Part shown: positions 42,984 to 52,633 of the stretch, one piece after another
Layout: each line of letters opens with the position of its first letter
How positions within the stretch are numbered: position 1 is the first letter of the stretch
The notes under the pieces: generated by a model
The model's input: only the letters and a program-made list of their open reading frames with translations
Databases searched by the model: none
Told to the model about the DNA's origin: nothing
Program-made: the position numbers and the translations under genes
Assembly: GCA_021825365.1 (NCBI GenBank)
Contig: JAKAHR010000022.1
Span: 1-55,533, forward strand
Source: Nitrospirota bacterium
GTDB taxonomy: Bacteria; Nitrospirota; Thermodesulfovibrionia; Thermodesulfovibrionales; UBA6898
DNA: 55,533 bases
Direction: 5' to 3'

Positions 42984-43661
42984 ATGAACATTTTGATCTT
43001 CGGCCCTAACGGCAGCGGCAAAGGGACTCAAGGCGCCATCATCCAGAAGAAGTACGGCATAACGCATGTTGAGTCAGGTGCCATATTCAGGAAGAATATC
43101 GGCGGCGGGACGGAACTCGGCAAGAAGGCGAAGGTGTACATCGACCGGGGAGACCTCGTGCCTGATGACATCACTATCCCGATGATCCTCGACAGATTGA
43201 AGGAAGACGACTGCAAGAAGGGGTGGCTTTTGGACGGATTCCCCAGAAACGTCGTCCAGGCGGAGACTCTGCACAAGGCGCTCAAGGACGCGAATATCAA
43301 ACTGGACTATGTGGTCGAGATATCTCTTGACCGCAAGATCGCGGCAGACAGGATCATGGGAAGGAGGCTCTGCGTCAATGACAATAACCACCCCAACCAT
43401 GTCCATATCGACGCGATCAAGCCGGTGCAGAAAGGCGATAAGATCGTATGCCGGGTCTGCGGTGGAGATCTTAAGACCCGCGCCGATGACCAGGACGCGG
43501 CCGCGATCAACAAGAGGCACGATATCTATTACGACGAAAAGACCGGTACCATGGCGGCGGTCAATTACTTCAAGAAGATAACGGGGCCAAAGGTAATCAC
43601 CGTCGACGGAGCTCCGGCGATTAACGAGGTCTCTGAAAAGCTGATGAAACACCTGGCCTGA
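42984..43661 (+). CDS. adk: Adenylate kinase
   Basis: The 225-residue enzyme interconverts AMP, ATP and ADP. The P-loop is GPNGSGKGTQ, the AMP-binding region includes ESGAIFRKNI and WLLDGFPRN. The LID region RRLCVNDNNHPNHVHIDAI followed by CRVCGGDLKTRADD has a variant cysteine/histidine pattern resembling Geobacter-type adenylate kinases. AAAGGAG precedes the ATG; a terminator follows. Confidence 0.93.
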   Translation: MNILIFGPNGSGKGTQGAIIQKKYGITHVESGAIFRKNIGGGTELGKKAKVYIDRGDLVPDDITIPMILDRLKEDDCKKGWLLDGFPRNVVQAETLHKALKDANIKLDYVVEISLDRKIAADRIMGRRLCVNDNNHPNHVHIDAIKPVQKGDKIVCRVCGGDLKTRADDQDAAAINKRHDIYYDEKTGTMAAVNYFKKITGPKVITVDGAPAINEVSEKLMKHLA

Positions 43662-43675
43662 TTCTTCTCTCCGGC

Positions 43676-43708
43676 AAAGGGCGGCCCGGTTTCCGGCCGC
43701 CCTTTTTT
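43676..43708 (+). terminator. Intrinsic terminator after adk
   Basis: AAAGGGCGGCC (43676-43686) pairs with GGCCGCCCTTT (43695-43705), loop of eight, then T-run to 43708. It is well separated from the mutL start. Confidence 0.92.
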
Positions 43709-43870
43709 ATTGCCTGCAGAAAGAACAAATCAGGGGGTTGGGAAGGCCGGCGAAGAGACCACGCCGGGCTATCATGCCGGTTTGCAGATCGCAGGAAGTC
43801 AGAGCCAGCCTTCTTGGCTTTGCACCCTCTTTCCCTTGCCGAAGACACTCCGGAGCCATTACAATGTCTC

Positions 43871-45553
43871 ATGTCCAGAATCAGGATCCTGCCCGTTGAT
43901 GTCCGGAACAAGATCGCCGCAGGCGAGGTGATCGAACGGCCGGCGTCGGTCGTAAAAGAACTCATCGAAAATGCGATCGATGCGGGCAGCTCGGAGATAC
44001 GTATCGAGGCGCTCTATGGCGGCATGCGGCTCATGAGGGTCTCTGACAACGGCTGCGGCATGGACCGGGATGACGCGCTTCTGTGCTTCGAGCCACACGC
44101 AACAAGCAAGCTCGCCACAGCGGATGACCTCTTCAAGATCAGGACCATGGGCTTCCGCGGTGAGGCGCTTGCCTCCATAGCCTCGGTCTCAAAGGTGCTT
44201 CTCACCACCGGGCTGAAGGGGGCATCTTCCGGCGTTTCCCTCGAGCTGATAGGAGGCGAAGCGAAGGACATGAAGGAAGCCGCGTCTTCGGGAACGACCG
44301 TAGAGATCAGGGACCTGTTCTTCAATACCCCCGGCAGAAGGAAGTTCATGAAGTCAGAGGGTACCGAACTGTCCCATATTATCGACGCGGTGGCAAAAGA
44401 GGCCCTGTCTCATCCGGGTATCGGTTTTTCCCTGTCGACAGACAGGAAAGACACCCTCGTCCTGCCGGGGGCATCGGGTCTGCGGGAAAGGATACTGCAG
44501 GTGTACGGCGACGAGTTCCTGTCCGGGCTTTTGGAGGTGACCGCCTCGGGGCCCGTGGATATGACCGCCTTTGTCTCGATGCCGGGCAACTTCAGAAACA
44601 GCAAGTCACACCAGTCTGTCTTCATCAACAGCAGGCCGGTGAAGGACGCCTCCCTTACCCATGCCGTTTACCGGGCATACGAAGGTATCATGCCCCCTGA
44701 TAAGCACCCTGTCTTTTTCCTCTACCTCACCCTGGATCCGGCAAGAGTGGATTTCAACGTACATCCGACAAAACGGGAGGTAAGGTTCACTGACAAGGAA
44801 CACCTCTACCGCTTTGTGATCAGCAATATCCGGGGCATGGTCAAGGCAGAGCGAACGGATGTTGCCCGGCAGTTCGCAGAGCCGGCCCCTGAGCCTTCAC
44901 CGTCTTTACCGCCCCCCTCATATGCCGCATCGGATGGATCTCCTCTCCCTGCATCTTCCTCCTTTGTGGCTGAAAATGCGGAGATGTCATACAAGCCCTC
45001 ATTGCCGCACCTTTATCTGGGGGACACCTTCATCGCGGTTTCAGGCAAGGGGGGGCTTACCCTCATAGACCACCACGCTGCCCACGAACGGATCCTCTAT
45101 GAACAGTTCCTGAAGAGGGTCGGCATCGAGCCGCAGCGTCTTCTCTTCCCGCGCCAGGTCAGGCTCTCGGCAGGAGAGTACGGGGTCCTGCTGGCCAACC
45201 GCGACCTTCTGCTGGAGTTCGGCATGGAGGTGGATGATTTCGGCCACAATACCGTTTTGGTCCGGTCCCTGCCCGCTGCTCTCGCCGGGGCTGATCTGCG
45301 GGGTATCCTCGCCGACTCCGCGGCTGCCTTGGCGGAAGGAGAGCATCCCAGTAAAACCCTCAGGGAGTCCCTTGCAGCACGGATCGCCTGCCACTCCTCG
45401 GTCAGGGGAAAGGCGGTCCTCGGCAGTGAGTCGGTCTCAAGCCTCCTGGCTGACCTGGAGGCAACGCAACATCCTGACCAGTGCCCACACGGACGGCCCA
45501 CACGCATCTTCCTCACCCTGGACGACCTCCGGAAGATGTTCAAGAGAAAATGA
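43871..45553 (+). CDS. mutL: DNA mismatch repair protein MutL
   Basis: The 560-residue MutL has the GHKL ATPase: ENAIDAGS, DNGCGM, HATSKL and GFRGEALASI. Its C-terminal part has LIDHHAAHERILYEQF, close to the endonuclease motif DQHAxxE, and CPHGRPTRIFL. It should therefore be a nicking MutL of the non-enterobacterial type. The ATG at 43871 was preferred to one at 43814, which lies before the family start. Its stop overlaps the miaA ATG. MutS is not in the window. Confidence 0.95.
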   Translation: MSRIRILPVDVRNKIAAGEVIERPASVVKELIENAIDAGSSEIRIEALYGGMRLMRVSDNGCGMDRDDALLCFEPHATSKLATADDLFKIRTMGFRGEALASIASVSKVLLTTGLKGASSGVSLELIGGEAKDMKEAASSGTTVEIRDLFFNTPGRRKFMKSEGTELSHIIDAVAKEALSHPGIGFSLSTDRKDTLVLPGASGLRERILQVYGDEFLSGLLEVTASGPVDMTAFVSMPGNFRNSKSHQSVFINSRPVKDASLTHAVYRAYEGIMPPDKHPVFFLYLTLDPARVDFNVHPTKREVRFTDKEHLYRFVISNIRGMVKAERTDVARQFAEPAPEPSPSLPPPSYAASDGSPLPASSSFVAENAEMSYKPSLPHLYLGDTFIAVSGKGGLTLIDHHAAHERILYEQFLKRVGIEPQRLLFPRQVRLSAGEYGVLLANRDLLLEFGMEVDDFGHNTVLVRSLPAALAGADLRGILADSAAALAEGEHPSKTLRESLAARIACHSSVRGKAVLGSESVSSLLADLEATQHPDQCPHGRPTRIFLTLDDLRKMFKRK

Positions 45554-46497
45554 AGCAGGTCCTCATCCTCCTGGGCCCCACCGGGGTGGGCAAGACAGGG
45601 GCATCCATCATCATCGCCAAGAGACTGGACACCGAGATCATCAGCGCTGATTCGATGCAGGTATATCGCGGCATGGATATCGGCACAGCCAAGCCCTCCC
45701 CGCAGGAGTTAGACGCTGTCAGACATCATATGATCAGCGTTGCGGACCCTTCCGAATCATTCAGCGCCGGCCGGTACCTCGAGATGGTCGTCCCCATTAT
45801 CGAGCGTCTCCACGGTTTGGGGAAGGTGCCGTTGATCGCAGGGGGCACCGGATTGTACATAAAGGCGATCACCCGGGGAATCTTCAGCGGTCCTTCCGCC
45901 GACTGGGGCCTGCGGGAACGGCTTCTTGCCCTGGAAGATGAGTCTCCCGGCTCCCTTTGTGCCCTTCTGCAGGAGATGGACCCCGAGGCTGCGCAAAGGA
46001 TCGAGCGGAGGGACGTTCGCCGTATCGTCAGGGCGCTGGAGGTCTGTATCAGGAGCAACGACCGCATCTCACGTCTCCAGGAGATGCTTACCAGGCCCCT
46101 CCCCTATGATTTTGTCAAGATCGGCCTTGCCCGGGATCGCACGGAACTCTACCGGATAATCGACAGACGCGTCGACCGGATGGTCGCCCAGGGGCTTGAA
46201 GGGGAGGTGAAGGCGCTCCTTGCATCGCATCCCGACAGGACCCCGCTCCAGGCGATCGGATACAAGGAGTTTATCGCCTGCCTCCAGGGTGGAGCCCCCC
46301 GGGACGAGACGATCAGCCTCATCAAGAGAAACTCCCGAAGATATGCGAAGCGCCAGTTTACCTGGTTCAGGCAGGAGCAGGGGATCCGGTGGATCGATAT
46401 TACGGGGATGACCTTTGCTGAAGATATCGCTTCAGCCGTCCTTCGGGTGCTTGCCGATGAGTATGGTCTGCATCCTCCGGGTTGGAAAACATCTTGA
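45550..46497 (+). CDS. miaA: tRNA dimethylallyltransferase
   Basis: The 315-residue enzyme adds dimethylallyl to A37 of tRNAs reading UNN. It has the P-loop LLGPTGVGKTGASI, ISADSMQVYRGMDIGTAKPS, LIAGGTGLYIKA and RYAKRQFTWFRQE. The ATG overlaps the mutL stop by ATGA, and mutL-miaA-hfq order is common in many bacteria. Confidence 0.96.
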   Translation: MKQVLILLGPTGVGKTGASIIIAKRLDTEIISADSMQVYRGMDIGTAKPSPQELDAVRHHMISVADPSESFSAGRYLEMVVPIIERLHGLGKVPLIAGGTGLYIKAITRGIFSGPSADWGLRERLLALEDESPGSLCALLQEMDPEAAQRIERRDVRRIVRALEVCIRSNDRISRLQEMLTRPLPYDFVKIGLARDRTELYRIIDRRVDRMVAQGLEGEVKALLASHPDRTPLQAIGYKEFIACLQGGAPRDETISLIKRNSRRYAKRQFTWFRQEQGIRWIDITGMTFAEDIASAVLRVLADEYGLHPPGWKTS

Positions 46498-46523
46498 ATA
46501 TTTCCGTCTAAATAATTTATTTT
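46494..46523 (+). promoter_or_regulatory. Possible promoter of hfq
   Basis: TTGAAT (46494-46499) and TATTTT (46518-46523) are 18 bp apart in an AT-rich stretch just after miaA. The match to consensus is moderate. Confidence 0.3.
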
Positions 46524-46537
46524 AAATAAAAAACCAA

Positions 46538-46559
46538 TTCCTTAATTCCTGTTAAGGAA
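46538..46559 (+). promoter_or_regulatory. Hairpin in the hfq leader
   Basis: TTCCTTAA (46538-46545) and TTAAGGAA (46552-46559) form a perfect 8-bp stem, 14 bases upstream of the hfq ATG and just before the G-rich ribosome site. It could influence hfq translation. Confidence 0.4.
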
Positions 46560-46573
46560 AAAGGGGGCAGGGG

Positions 46574-46813
46574 ATGTCAAACAGCAGCAAGTCTCAGAGT
46601 CTTCAGGACGGTTTCCTCAATGCATTGAGGAAGGACAAGATACCGGTCATCATCTACCTTGCAAACGGCGTGCGCCTGAAAGGCGTCATCAAAGGCTTTG
46701 ACAATTTTGTCATCCTGCTGAAGGAGACATCCCAGCAGCTCATCTATAAACATGCCGTATCCACCATCGTGCCGGAAAAGGACGTAGACCTCAGGGTTGA
46801 AAACCAGCAGTAG
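46574..46813 (+). CDS. hfq: RNA chaperone Hfq
   Basis: The 79-residue protein has the Sm1 and Sm2 motifs: [39 protein letters not shown], and [10 protein letters not shown] (the KHAVS variant of the Sm2 YKHA). The short C-terminus is typical outside enterobacteria. A Nudix gene overlaps the end by 17 bases. Confidence 0.96.
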   Translation: MSNSSKSQSLQDGFLNALRKDKIPVIIYLANGVRLKGVIKGFDNFVILLKETSQQLIYKHAVSTIVPEKDVDLRVENQQ

Positions 46814-47204
46814 GCACAGGAATCCTGTCCCCACAGTCGACATCGTCATTACGTACAGGGGTGGTATCATATTGGTCAGGAGAAAGAACCCTCCGGAGGG
46901 CTGGGCCCTGCCGGGCGGTTTTGTTGATTACGGAGAGACCCTTGAGGCCGCGGCCCTGCGGGAGGCGAAGGAGGAGACAGGGCTTGATGTAAGGCTCATC
47001 CGCCAGTTTCACAGTTATTCGTCTCCACAGAGGGACCCCCGTCAGCACACCATCTCGACGGTCTTCCTCGCCGAGGCGTCCGGAAAGGCGGAGGCAGGAG
47101 ATGATGCTGCGGACCTGGCTGTCTATACGGCCGGAGATCTGCCCCACGAGATCGCGTTTGATCACCGAGAGATTCTCGAAGACTATTTTACCGGGAGGTA
47201 TTGA
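46797..47204 (+). CDS. Nudix hydrolase
   Basis: The 135-residue product has the Nudix box [20 protein letters not shown] with ETGL. The TTG at 46797 lies in the end of hfq behind an AGG and is the only plausible start. Nudix enzymes hydrolyse nucleoside diphosphate derivatives; substrate cannot be told. Co-transcription with hfq is likely. Confidence 0.85.
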   Translation: MKTSSRHRNPVPTVDIVITYRGGIILVRRKNPPEGWALPGGFVDYGETLEAAALREAKEETGLDVRLIRQFHSYSSPQRDPRQHTISTVFLAEASGKAEAGDDAADLAVYTAGDLPHEIAFDHREILEDYFTGRY

Positions 47205-47208
47205 TTAG

Positions 47209-47874
47209 ATGCTCAAGGCAATGCGCCACCACGCCAAATATTTCTATGTGCTTTTCTTCATCGTGATCCTCAGCTTCGTATTCTGGGGAGTCGGGACCGT
47301 GGACAAGACGGAGAAGTCCGACATCGTCGCTGAAGTGGGATCCTCCAAGATTACCGCAGAGGAGTACTGGAGGACCTATGACAGGGTATTCAAATTCTAC
47401 CGCGACCTGTACAAGGAAAAGTTCGACGAGGAGATGCAGAAGAAGCTGAAGCTCAAGGAGAACGTACTCAATACTCTCGTCGAAAGCAGGGTCCTGCTGG
47501 CTGCCGCCAGGAAAGAGGGGGTCAGCGTATCTGACGAGGAGCTGAATGAAAACATCAAGAACGAACCTGCGTTCATGAAGAACGGCGCCTTTGACGCTGA
47601 TATCTACCAGAACCGGCTGAAGCTCATGCGCATCACGCCTGAATTCTATGAATCGTCAAAGCGCCAGGAACTGACCGTGGAGAAGATGCGCAGGCTGATA
47701 GAACTCGCTGCCATCGTCCCCGACTCCTTCGGCAACATGGCGGCTGACGACCAGACCGCAAAGGCGCTCACCGAGGCTCTGCAAAACAGCGCGAAGACCC
47801 AGGCATTGAAGGCGTATATCGAGGGATTCAAGAAGGGCATGACAGTTAAAGTCTATCCTGACCGTATCTCATGA
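47209..47874 (+). CDS. Membrane-anchored SurA N-terminal-like protein without a PPIase domain
   Basis: The 221-residue protein has a short cytoplasmic start, one membrane helix (FYVLFFIVILSFVFWGVGTV) and a SurA_N_3/PpiD-type chaperone domain with SSKITAEEYWRTYDR and ESRVLLAAARKEGVSVSDEEL. In PpiD or SurA this would be followed by parvulin PPIase domains, which are absent. It may act as a periplasmic holdase. Its stop overlaps the methyltransferase start by ATGA. Confidence 0.75.
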   Translation: MLKAMRHHAKYFYVLFFIVILSFVFWGVGTVDKTEKSDIVAEVGSSKITAEEYWRTYDRVFKFYRDLYKEKFDEEMQKKLKLKENVLNTLVESRVLLAAARKEGVSVSDEELNENIKNEPAFMKNGAFDADIYQNRLKLMRITPEFYESSKRQELTVEKMRRLIELAAIVPDSFGNMAADDQTAKALTEALQNSAKTQALKAYIEGFKKGMTVKVYPDRIS

Positions 47875-48851
47875 CCCGGCCGAAGCCCGTGCGGGATCTT
47901 CCCTGGCTGAGGCAGATCTCTTCCTTCGGTCCTTCGCGGATCGTACTGACGGCTAATAACTTCAGGATCTTCGATCATCTGGAGGGTAGGGGCAAGACAG
48001 CCCGCGCCCTTTCCATGCTATTACAGAGCGATTTACGGGCGACCGAAATCCTTTTGGACTCCCTGGTCGCCATCGGGCTGCTCCGGAAAGAAGGCGTCCT
48101 GTACCGCAACGACCCGGTCGCCTCCCGTTACCTGATCTCCGGAAAAGAGGGATACCAGGGGGACATCCTCAGGCATTACAGCAGCCTTTGGGACAACTGG
48201 TCAGGCCTGGACAGGGTTCTCAAGACCGGCAAACCCTTCCGCAGGGCCCACGATCACGCGTCGTTCATCCTCGGTATGCACAACCTCGCCTCATTGAAGA
48301 CCGGCAAGGCGCTGGCTGCCATCCCCCTGATGGGGGTGAGGAAGGTTCTCGACCTTGGCGGCGGTCCCGGCACATATTCCATGGCCTTTGCCAGGAGGGG
48401 GCTCGACGTGACCCTCATGGATTTTCCGGAGACCCTCGCGATCAGCAGGAAGCTGATAAAGGAGTCCGGCCTTCAAAAGAAGATACGACTTCTGGCCGGG
48501 GATTTTACGACGGATGATCTCGGCAAGGGCTATGACCTGATATTCATATCCCAGATCTTCCATGCCTATGCGGTGAAAGACTGTCTCGCCATGCTCAGGA
48601 AATGCCGTTCCGCGCTTACCCCCGGCGGCAGGGTGGTGGTGCAGGAATTCATGCTGGATGAGACAAGGACGGCCCCTGTCATCGGCGCCCTCTTTTCGAT
48701 CAATATGCTGGTAAACACAGCCGCCGGGAGGTCCTACACAACCGGCGAGATCTCCTCATGGCTGAAGAAGACCGGGTTCATCAATATCAGCACATCGCCG
48801 CTTGATGAGACAGTCCTGATATCAGGCAGGAAGAAGGGGCGGTCAGAGTAG
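47871..48851 (+). CDS. SAM-dependent O-methyltransferase-like protein
   Basis: The 326-residue protein has a winged-helix dimerisation domain (about 15-95) and a class I methyltransferase domain with VLDLGGGPGTYSMAFARRG as SAM-binding motif. It matches the acetylserotonin/hydroxyneurosporene O-methyltransferase family. The substrate is unknown. It is translationally coupled to the preceding gene. Confidence 0.8.
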   Translation: MTRPKPVRDLPWLRQISSFGPSRIVLTANNFRIFDHLEGRGKTARALSMLLQSDLRATEILLDSLVAIGLLRKEGVLYRNDPVASRYLISGKEGYQGDILRHYSSLWDNWSGLDRVLKTGKPFRRAHDHASFILGMHNLASLKTGKALAAIPLMGVRKVLDLGGGPGTYSMAFARRGLDVTLMDFPETLAISRKLIKESGLQKKIRLLAGDFTTDDLGKGYDLIFISQIFHAYAVKDCLAMLRKCRSALTPGGRVVVQEFMLDETRTAPVIGALFSINMLVNTAAGRSYTTGEISSWLKKTGFINISTSPLDETVLISGRKKGRSE

Positions 48852-48864
48852 CGTCAGGACGTCC

Positions 48865-49116
48865 CTACCCGCGCTTCCTGAGAGCGCAGGGACCTGTTCC
48901 GTTTTCACGGTATACGGTAATCGCTATCTCCGGACAGACCCGGGCGCACATGGTGCATCCCGTGCACTTCTCCGGATGACCGACACCGGCGGGGAAATAG
49001 CCCTGGCTGTTGAAATGTCTCCTCATCACGATCACGCCAAGAGGACAGGTGTCCACGCAGTATCCGCAGCCCTTGCAGAGGGCCTTGTCGATCCTGATCT
49101 TCCCCTTGGGGCTCAT
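48865..49116 (-). CDS. 2[4Fe-4S] ferredoxin-like protein
   Basis: The 83-residue protein has two complete cluster motifs: CKGCGYCVDTCP and CTGCTMCARVCP. It resembles the delta subunit of 2-oxoacid:ferredoxin oxidoreductases (KorD/PorD). Its start overlaps the stop of recN by ATGA, but no other oxidoreductase subunit is nearby, so it may be a free-standing ferredoxin. Confidence 0.85.
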   Translation of the reverse strand: MSPKGKIRIDKALCKGCGYCVDTCPLGVIVMRRHFNSQGYFPAGVGHPEKCTGCTMCARVCPEIAITVYRENGTGPCALRKRG

Positions 49117-50777
49117 TTCACGCGCTCCAGGAGTTCACCCGCATGTCTGCGGGATATATCGGTTATGGTGCCGCTGAGCATCCTTGCTATCTCATCCTGC
49201 CTTTCCTTCTTGTTCAGTTCCTTAACCTCCACCATGACCCTTCCCCCGCCGTCTTTCTTCTCGATCTTCAGGTGCGTGTCCCCGTAGCTGGCGATCTGGG
49301 GCAAATGGGTAATACAAAGGAGTTGGTGTTTCTCCGAGATCATATCAAGCTTCTTTCCCACGCTCTCTGCCGTCCTGCCTCCGATCCCCGCATCCACCTC
49401 GTCGAATATAAGGACAGGCATGCTGTCCACATCAGCCAGGATCGACCTCAGGCTGAGCATCACGCGGGAGAGTTCGCCGCCCGAGATGATCTTCGACAAA
49501 GGCTTCAGGGGTTCACCGGGATTGGCTGAAAAGAGAAATTCAACGCGATCCATGCCGTTTGGTCCAATGCAGGGCAGCCCCCCTTCTCCCGCCTCCTGTA
49601 TGAGCCCTATCCCGAAGGCCGCATTGCCGAAGGCAAGGTCCTTCAAAGTCTGCATCACGAGGCGTTCGAGTTTTTGTCCGGTCTTCTTCCTCTTTGCGGA
49701 GAGTTCCTCTGCAGCAGCCCTGAGTTCCCCTTCCTTTGCTTCGAGGTCCTGTCCGACCAGGGCGAGCCTCTCGTCAGACGCCTCAAGCCCCTTCATCTCC
49801 TCGAGGGCGGCATCCCGATAGGAGAGAATCGCCTCAATCGTATCTCCGTATTTCTTCTGGAGTCGCCTGATAAGTTCAAGCCTGTCCTCGACGACCTCCA
49901 GTCTGCCGGGGTCGAGATCATATCTGTCCCGATAGCCCCGCAGAGAGAGCGCCGCATCATCCGCCAGGGGAAGGGCAGGCTCCAGTGTCCTGAGCACCTC
50001 CTCTGCGCTGGCGTCAAAGGAGCTCATCTCGCGAAGGAGTGAGATCACCCGGGAGAGCTGTTCCGTAACAGACCCTTCAGCTCCGTAGATGGTCTCATAC
50101 GCAGCATCCGATAGTTCGTGGAGTTTCGCGAGATTGGCGAGGATCTTCCTCTCCTCCTCAAGCGCCTCTCTTTCGGAAGCCCCGAGAGAAGCAGAGGTAA
50201 TTTCCTCTGTCTGGAATTGAAGAAGATCAAGCCGGTGGGCCCGTTCCCTGACGCGGTCCCGCAGGACGTCCCGTTCTTCCCTGAGGGCCTTGACCCCCGC
50301 AAAAAGGGATGCAACCCTCTGCCTCTCCTCATGGAGCCTTCCGAAGGAATCCAGCAGGGTTCTTTGCTGATCCGTCCTCAGAAGGCTCTGGTGCTCATGC
50401 TGGCTGAGTATGTCCACAAGGGCTTTCCCGATCTCCGATAAGGTCTGGGAGGTGACCATCGTGTCATTGACATATGCCCTGCTTTTGCCTCCCGCGGAGA
50501 TGACCCTCCGCAGGACCAGCCCGTCCGAGGCATCGATGCCGATATCAGGCAGTGCGGAATGATCATCCAGCTCGAAATAGGCCTGTACCGAGCCTTCCTT
50601 TTCCCCTGATTTGACGAAATCAGACTGACTCCGGTCACCCAGGGCCAGTCCGAGGGCGTCGACAATGATGGATTTGCCCGCCCCTGTCTCGCCTGTCAAA
50701 ATGTTGAGGCCCGGACCGAAGCGGACGGTGAGATCGTCGATGATGGCGAGGTTTCTTATCCTGAGTTCCCTGAGCAT
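49113..50777 (-). CDS. recN: DNA repair protein RecN
   Basis: The 554-residue SMC-like ATPase has IRNLAIIDDLTVRFGPGLNI, Walker A GETGAGKSIIVDAL, the coiled-coil centre, signature SGGELSRVMLSL and Walker B PVLIFDEVDAGIGG. It acts in double-strand-break repair. The upstream AT-rich gap contains a possible TATATT box. Confidence 0.95.
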   Translation of the reverse strand: MLRELRIRNLAIIDDLTVRFGPGLNILTGETGAGKSIIVDALGLALGDRSQSDFVKSGEKEGSVQAYFELDDHSALPDIGIDASDGLVLRRVISAGGKSRAYVNDTMVTSQTLSEIGKALVDILSQHEHQSLLRTDQQRTLLDSFGRLHEERQRVASLFAGVKALREERDVLRDRVRERAHRLDLLQFQTEEITSASLGASEREALEEERKILANLAKLHELSDAAYETIYGAEGSVTEQLSRVISLLREMSSFDASAEEVLRTLEPALPLADDAALSLRGYRDRYDLDPGRLEVVEDRLELIRRLQKKYGDTIEAILSYRDAALEEMKGLEASDERLALVGQDLEAKEGELRAAAEELSAKRKKTGQKLERLVMQTLKDLAFGNAAFGIGLIQEAGEGGLPCIGPNGMDRVEFLFSANPGEPLKPLSKIISGGELSRVMLSLRSILADVDSMPVLIFDEVDAGIGGRTAESVGKKLDMISEKHQLLCITHLPQIASYGDTHLKIEKKDGGGRVMVEVKELNKKERQDEIARMLSGTITDISRRHAGELLERVK

Positions 50778-50818
50778 GCCTTCATCCCCTCATACGTTAT
50801 TAAATATAGCACAAATCC

Positions 50819-50852
50819 CCTTCCGCTTACCGTCTGACCTCAGAGCGGAAGG
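50819..50852 (-). terminator. Inverted repeat between recN and the malic enzyme gene
   Basis: CCTTCCGCT (50819-50827) and AGCGGAAGG (50844-50852) pair perfectly, with an inner CTGA/TCAG pairing on the minus strand. It lies 28 bases past the malic enzyme stop. There is no clear T-run, so termination is probable but not certain. Confidence 0.4.
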
Positions 50853-50879
50853 CATGGGGACTGACGGGCCGGTTTCCGT

Positions 50880-52289
50880 TTACCAGTGGCGGGCCAGACC
50901 GGTCTTCCTCGCCACTTCGGCTACGGCATGCGAGACAGAAGCGACCACCGCCCGGTTAAAGATACTGGGGATGATATAATCCTCATGGAGTTCATCGTCC
51001 TTCACGGTATAGGCGATCGCCTTTGCTGCAGCGAGCTTCACCTCTTCATTGACGCCCTTTGCGCGCACGTCCAGAAGCCCACGGAACAGGCCGGGGAAGG
51101 TCAGCATGTTATTGATCTGGTTGGGGTAATCCGAGCGGCCCGTTGCCAGCACCTTCACCAGCGGGAGCGCCTCTTCAGGCGAAATCTCGGGTTCCGGGTT
51201 TGCGAGGACAAAGACAACCGGCCTGCCGGACATGCCCCTGAGGTCATCCGCGGTAATTATATTCGGGGCCGAAAGGCCGATAAAGACGTCAGCACCTTTC
51301 ATCGCATCAGAGATTGTTCCCTTTATCCTCCGCGGGTTCGTATACCGGGCCAAGGCCCGCTTATGCGGGTTCATGTCCTTTTTCCTGCCGCTATAGATGG
51401 CGCCGAGCCTGTCACAGACGATGACATCCCTTATGCAATGGGACAGGAGCATCAGGGCAGTCGCCAGGCCGGCTGCGCCGGCCCCGCTGATCACCACGCG
51501 GAACTTCCGGACGTCACGCCTGAAGAGGCGTCCGACATTGATGAGGGCAGCGAGAACCACGACGGCGGTCCCGTGCTGGTCGTCATGGACAACGGGAATC
51601 TCGAGGGCCTTTCTCAGGCCGGCCTCCACCTCAAAACAACGGGGGGCGGAGATATCCTCCAGGTTAATGCCTCCGAAGGCAGGGGAGATATTCCTGATCG
51701 TACTGATGATCTCTTCCGGCTTTTTTGTGCCCAGGGCTATGGGAAAGGCGTCGATGCCGGCGAACTCCTTGAATATCATCGCCTTCCCTTCCATCACCGG
51801 CATGGCGGCTGAGGGCCCGATATCACCGAGACCCAGAACAGCGGTGCCGTCGGTGACAATAGCGACAGAGTTCCCCTTTATGGTGTACCGGTAGGCTAGG
51901 TCAGCATGGTCATGGATCGCCATGCAGACTCGCGCCACCCCGGGCGTGTAGACCTTCGAAAGGTCATTCCTGTCCCTCACGGGCATCTTGCTGTGAAGCT
52001 CTATCTTGCCGCCCTGATGGGCTGAGAAGGTCCGATCCATGACCCTCAGGACCTTAACCCCCTCGATCTCCCGTATCGCCTTTGCGATGCGCCTTTCATG
52101 CTCCTCGTCCCTGGCGTTCACCGTTACGTCACGGATGATCTTCCCCTTCTCGGCCCGCACGATATCTACGGAGCCGAGATCACCGCCCGATTTGCTGATA
52201 GCCATGGCGATGGCAGCAAACATCCCTATCCTGTTTTCGATCTCAACCCTGATGGTGATGCTGTAGCTGGGACTCGGCATCTGAGGCAT
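50880..52289 (-). CDS. NAD(P)-dependent malic enzyme with N-terminal ACT domain
   Basis: The 469-residue enzyme decarboxylates malate to pyruvate. An ACT domain (about 9-80, SITIRVEIENRIGMFAAIAM) is fused to a bacterial small-type malic enzyme with DLSKVYTPGVARVCMAI, LGLGDIGPSAAMPVMEGKA and VHDDQHGTAVVVLAALINVG. The Rossmann motif is SGAGAAGLATA. The ACT domain suggests amino-acid or small-ligand control. GGAGGG precedes the ATG. Confidence 0.92.
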   Translation of the reverse strand: MPQMPSPSYSITIRVEIENRIGMFAAIAMAISKSGGDLGSVDIVRAEKGKIIRDVTVNARDEEHERRIAKAIREIEGVKVLRVMDRTFSAHQGGKIELHSKMPVRDRNDLSKVYTPGVARVCMAIHDHADLAYRYTIKGNSVAIVTDGTAVLGLGDIGPSAAMPVMEGKAMIFKEFAGIDAFPIALGTKKPEEIISTIRNISPAFGGINLEDISAPRCFEVEAGLRKALEIPVVHDDQHGTAVVVLAALINVGRLFRRDVRKFRVVISGAGAAGLATALMLLSHCIRDVIVCDRLGAIYSGRKKDMNPHKRALARYTNPRRIKGTISDAMKGADVFIGLSAPNIITADDLRGMSGRPVVFVLANPEPEISPEEALPLVKVLATGRSDYPNQINNMLTFPGLFRGLLDVRAKGVNEEVKLAAAKAIAYTVKDDELHEDYIIPSIFNRAVVASVSHAVAEVARKTGLARHW

Positions 52290-52465
52290 GCTTCACCCTC
52301 CTTCATTCAAGATGTGTCTCCATTATCTCACAGCCGCAAGGCCGTTACACAAGAAATTTCTCGCGTTCTATCAGCAAACGCACGAACAGGAGGGATCATC
52401 GCCAGCGATAAGACGCCGGCCGGGGTACAAGCGGGCTAACCCCGGTACAGAGCATGGCCGGAAGA

Positions 52466-52600
52466 CTATTTTCCGGAAGACTTCTCGATCGCCTTCCCGC
52501 CGCTTTCTATGTCCTTGCCGAGACCATGGACCGTATTGCAGCCCAGAAGCGCTGAAAGGCAAAACAGAAGCATCGCAACTGCAGCCATCTTTCGTATCAT
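52466..52600 (-). CDS. Entericidin-like small lipoprotein
   Basis: From the ATG at 52600 (behind AAAGGAG) the product has 44 residues: a lipoprotein signal ending LLGC and the entericidin A/B pattern CNTVHGLGKDIESGGKAIEK. Such lipoproteins are found at the outer membrane in many Proteobacteria. The longer frame to 52654 has no signal. A promoter is visible upstream. Confidence 0.85.
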   Translation of the reverse strand: MIRKMAAVAMLLFCLSALLGCNTVHGLGKDIESGGKAIEKSSGK

Positions 52601-52633
52601 CCCGTGCTCCTTTAAGGTGATATGGTATGCGCT

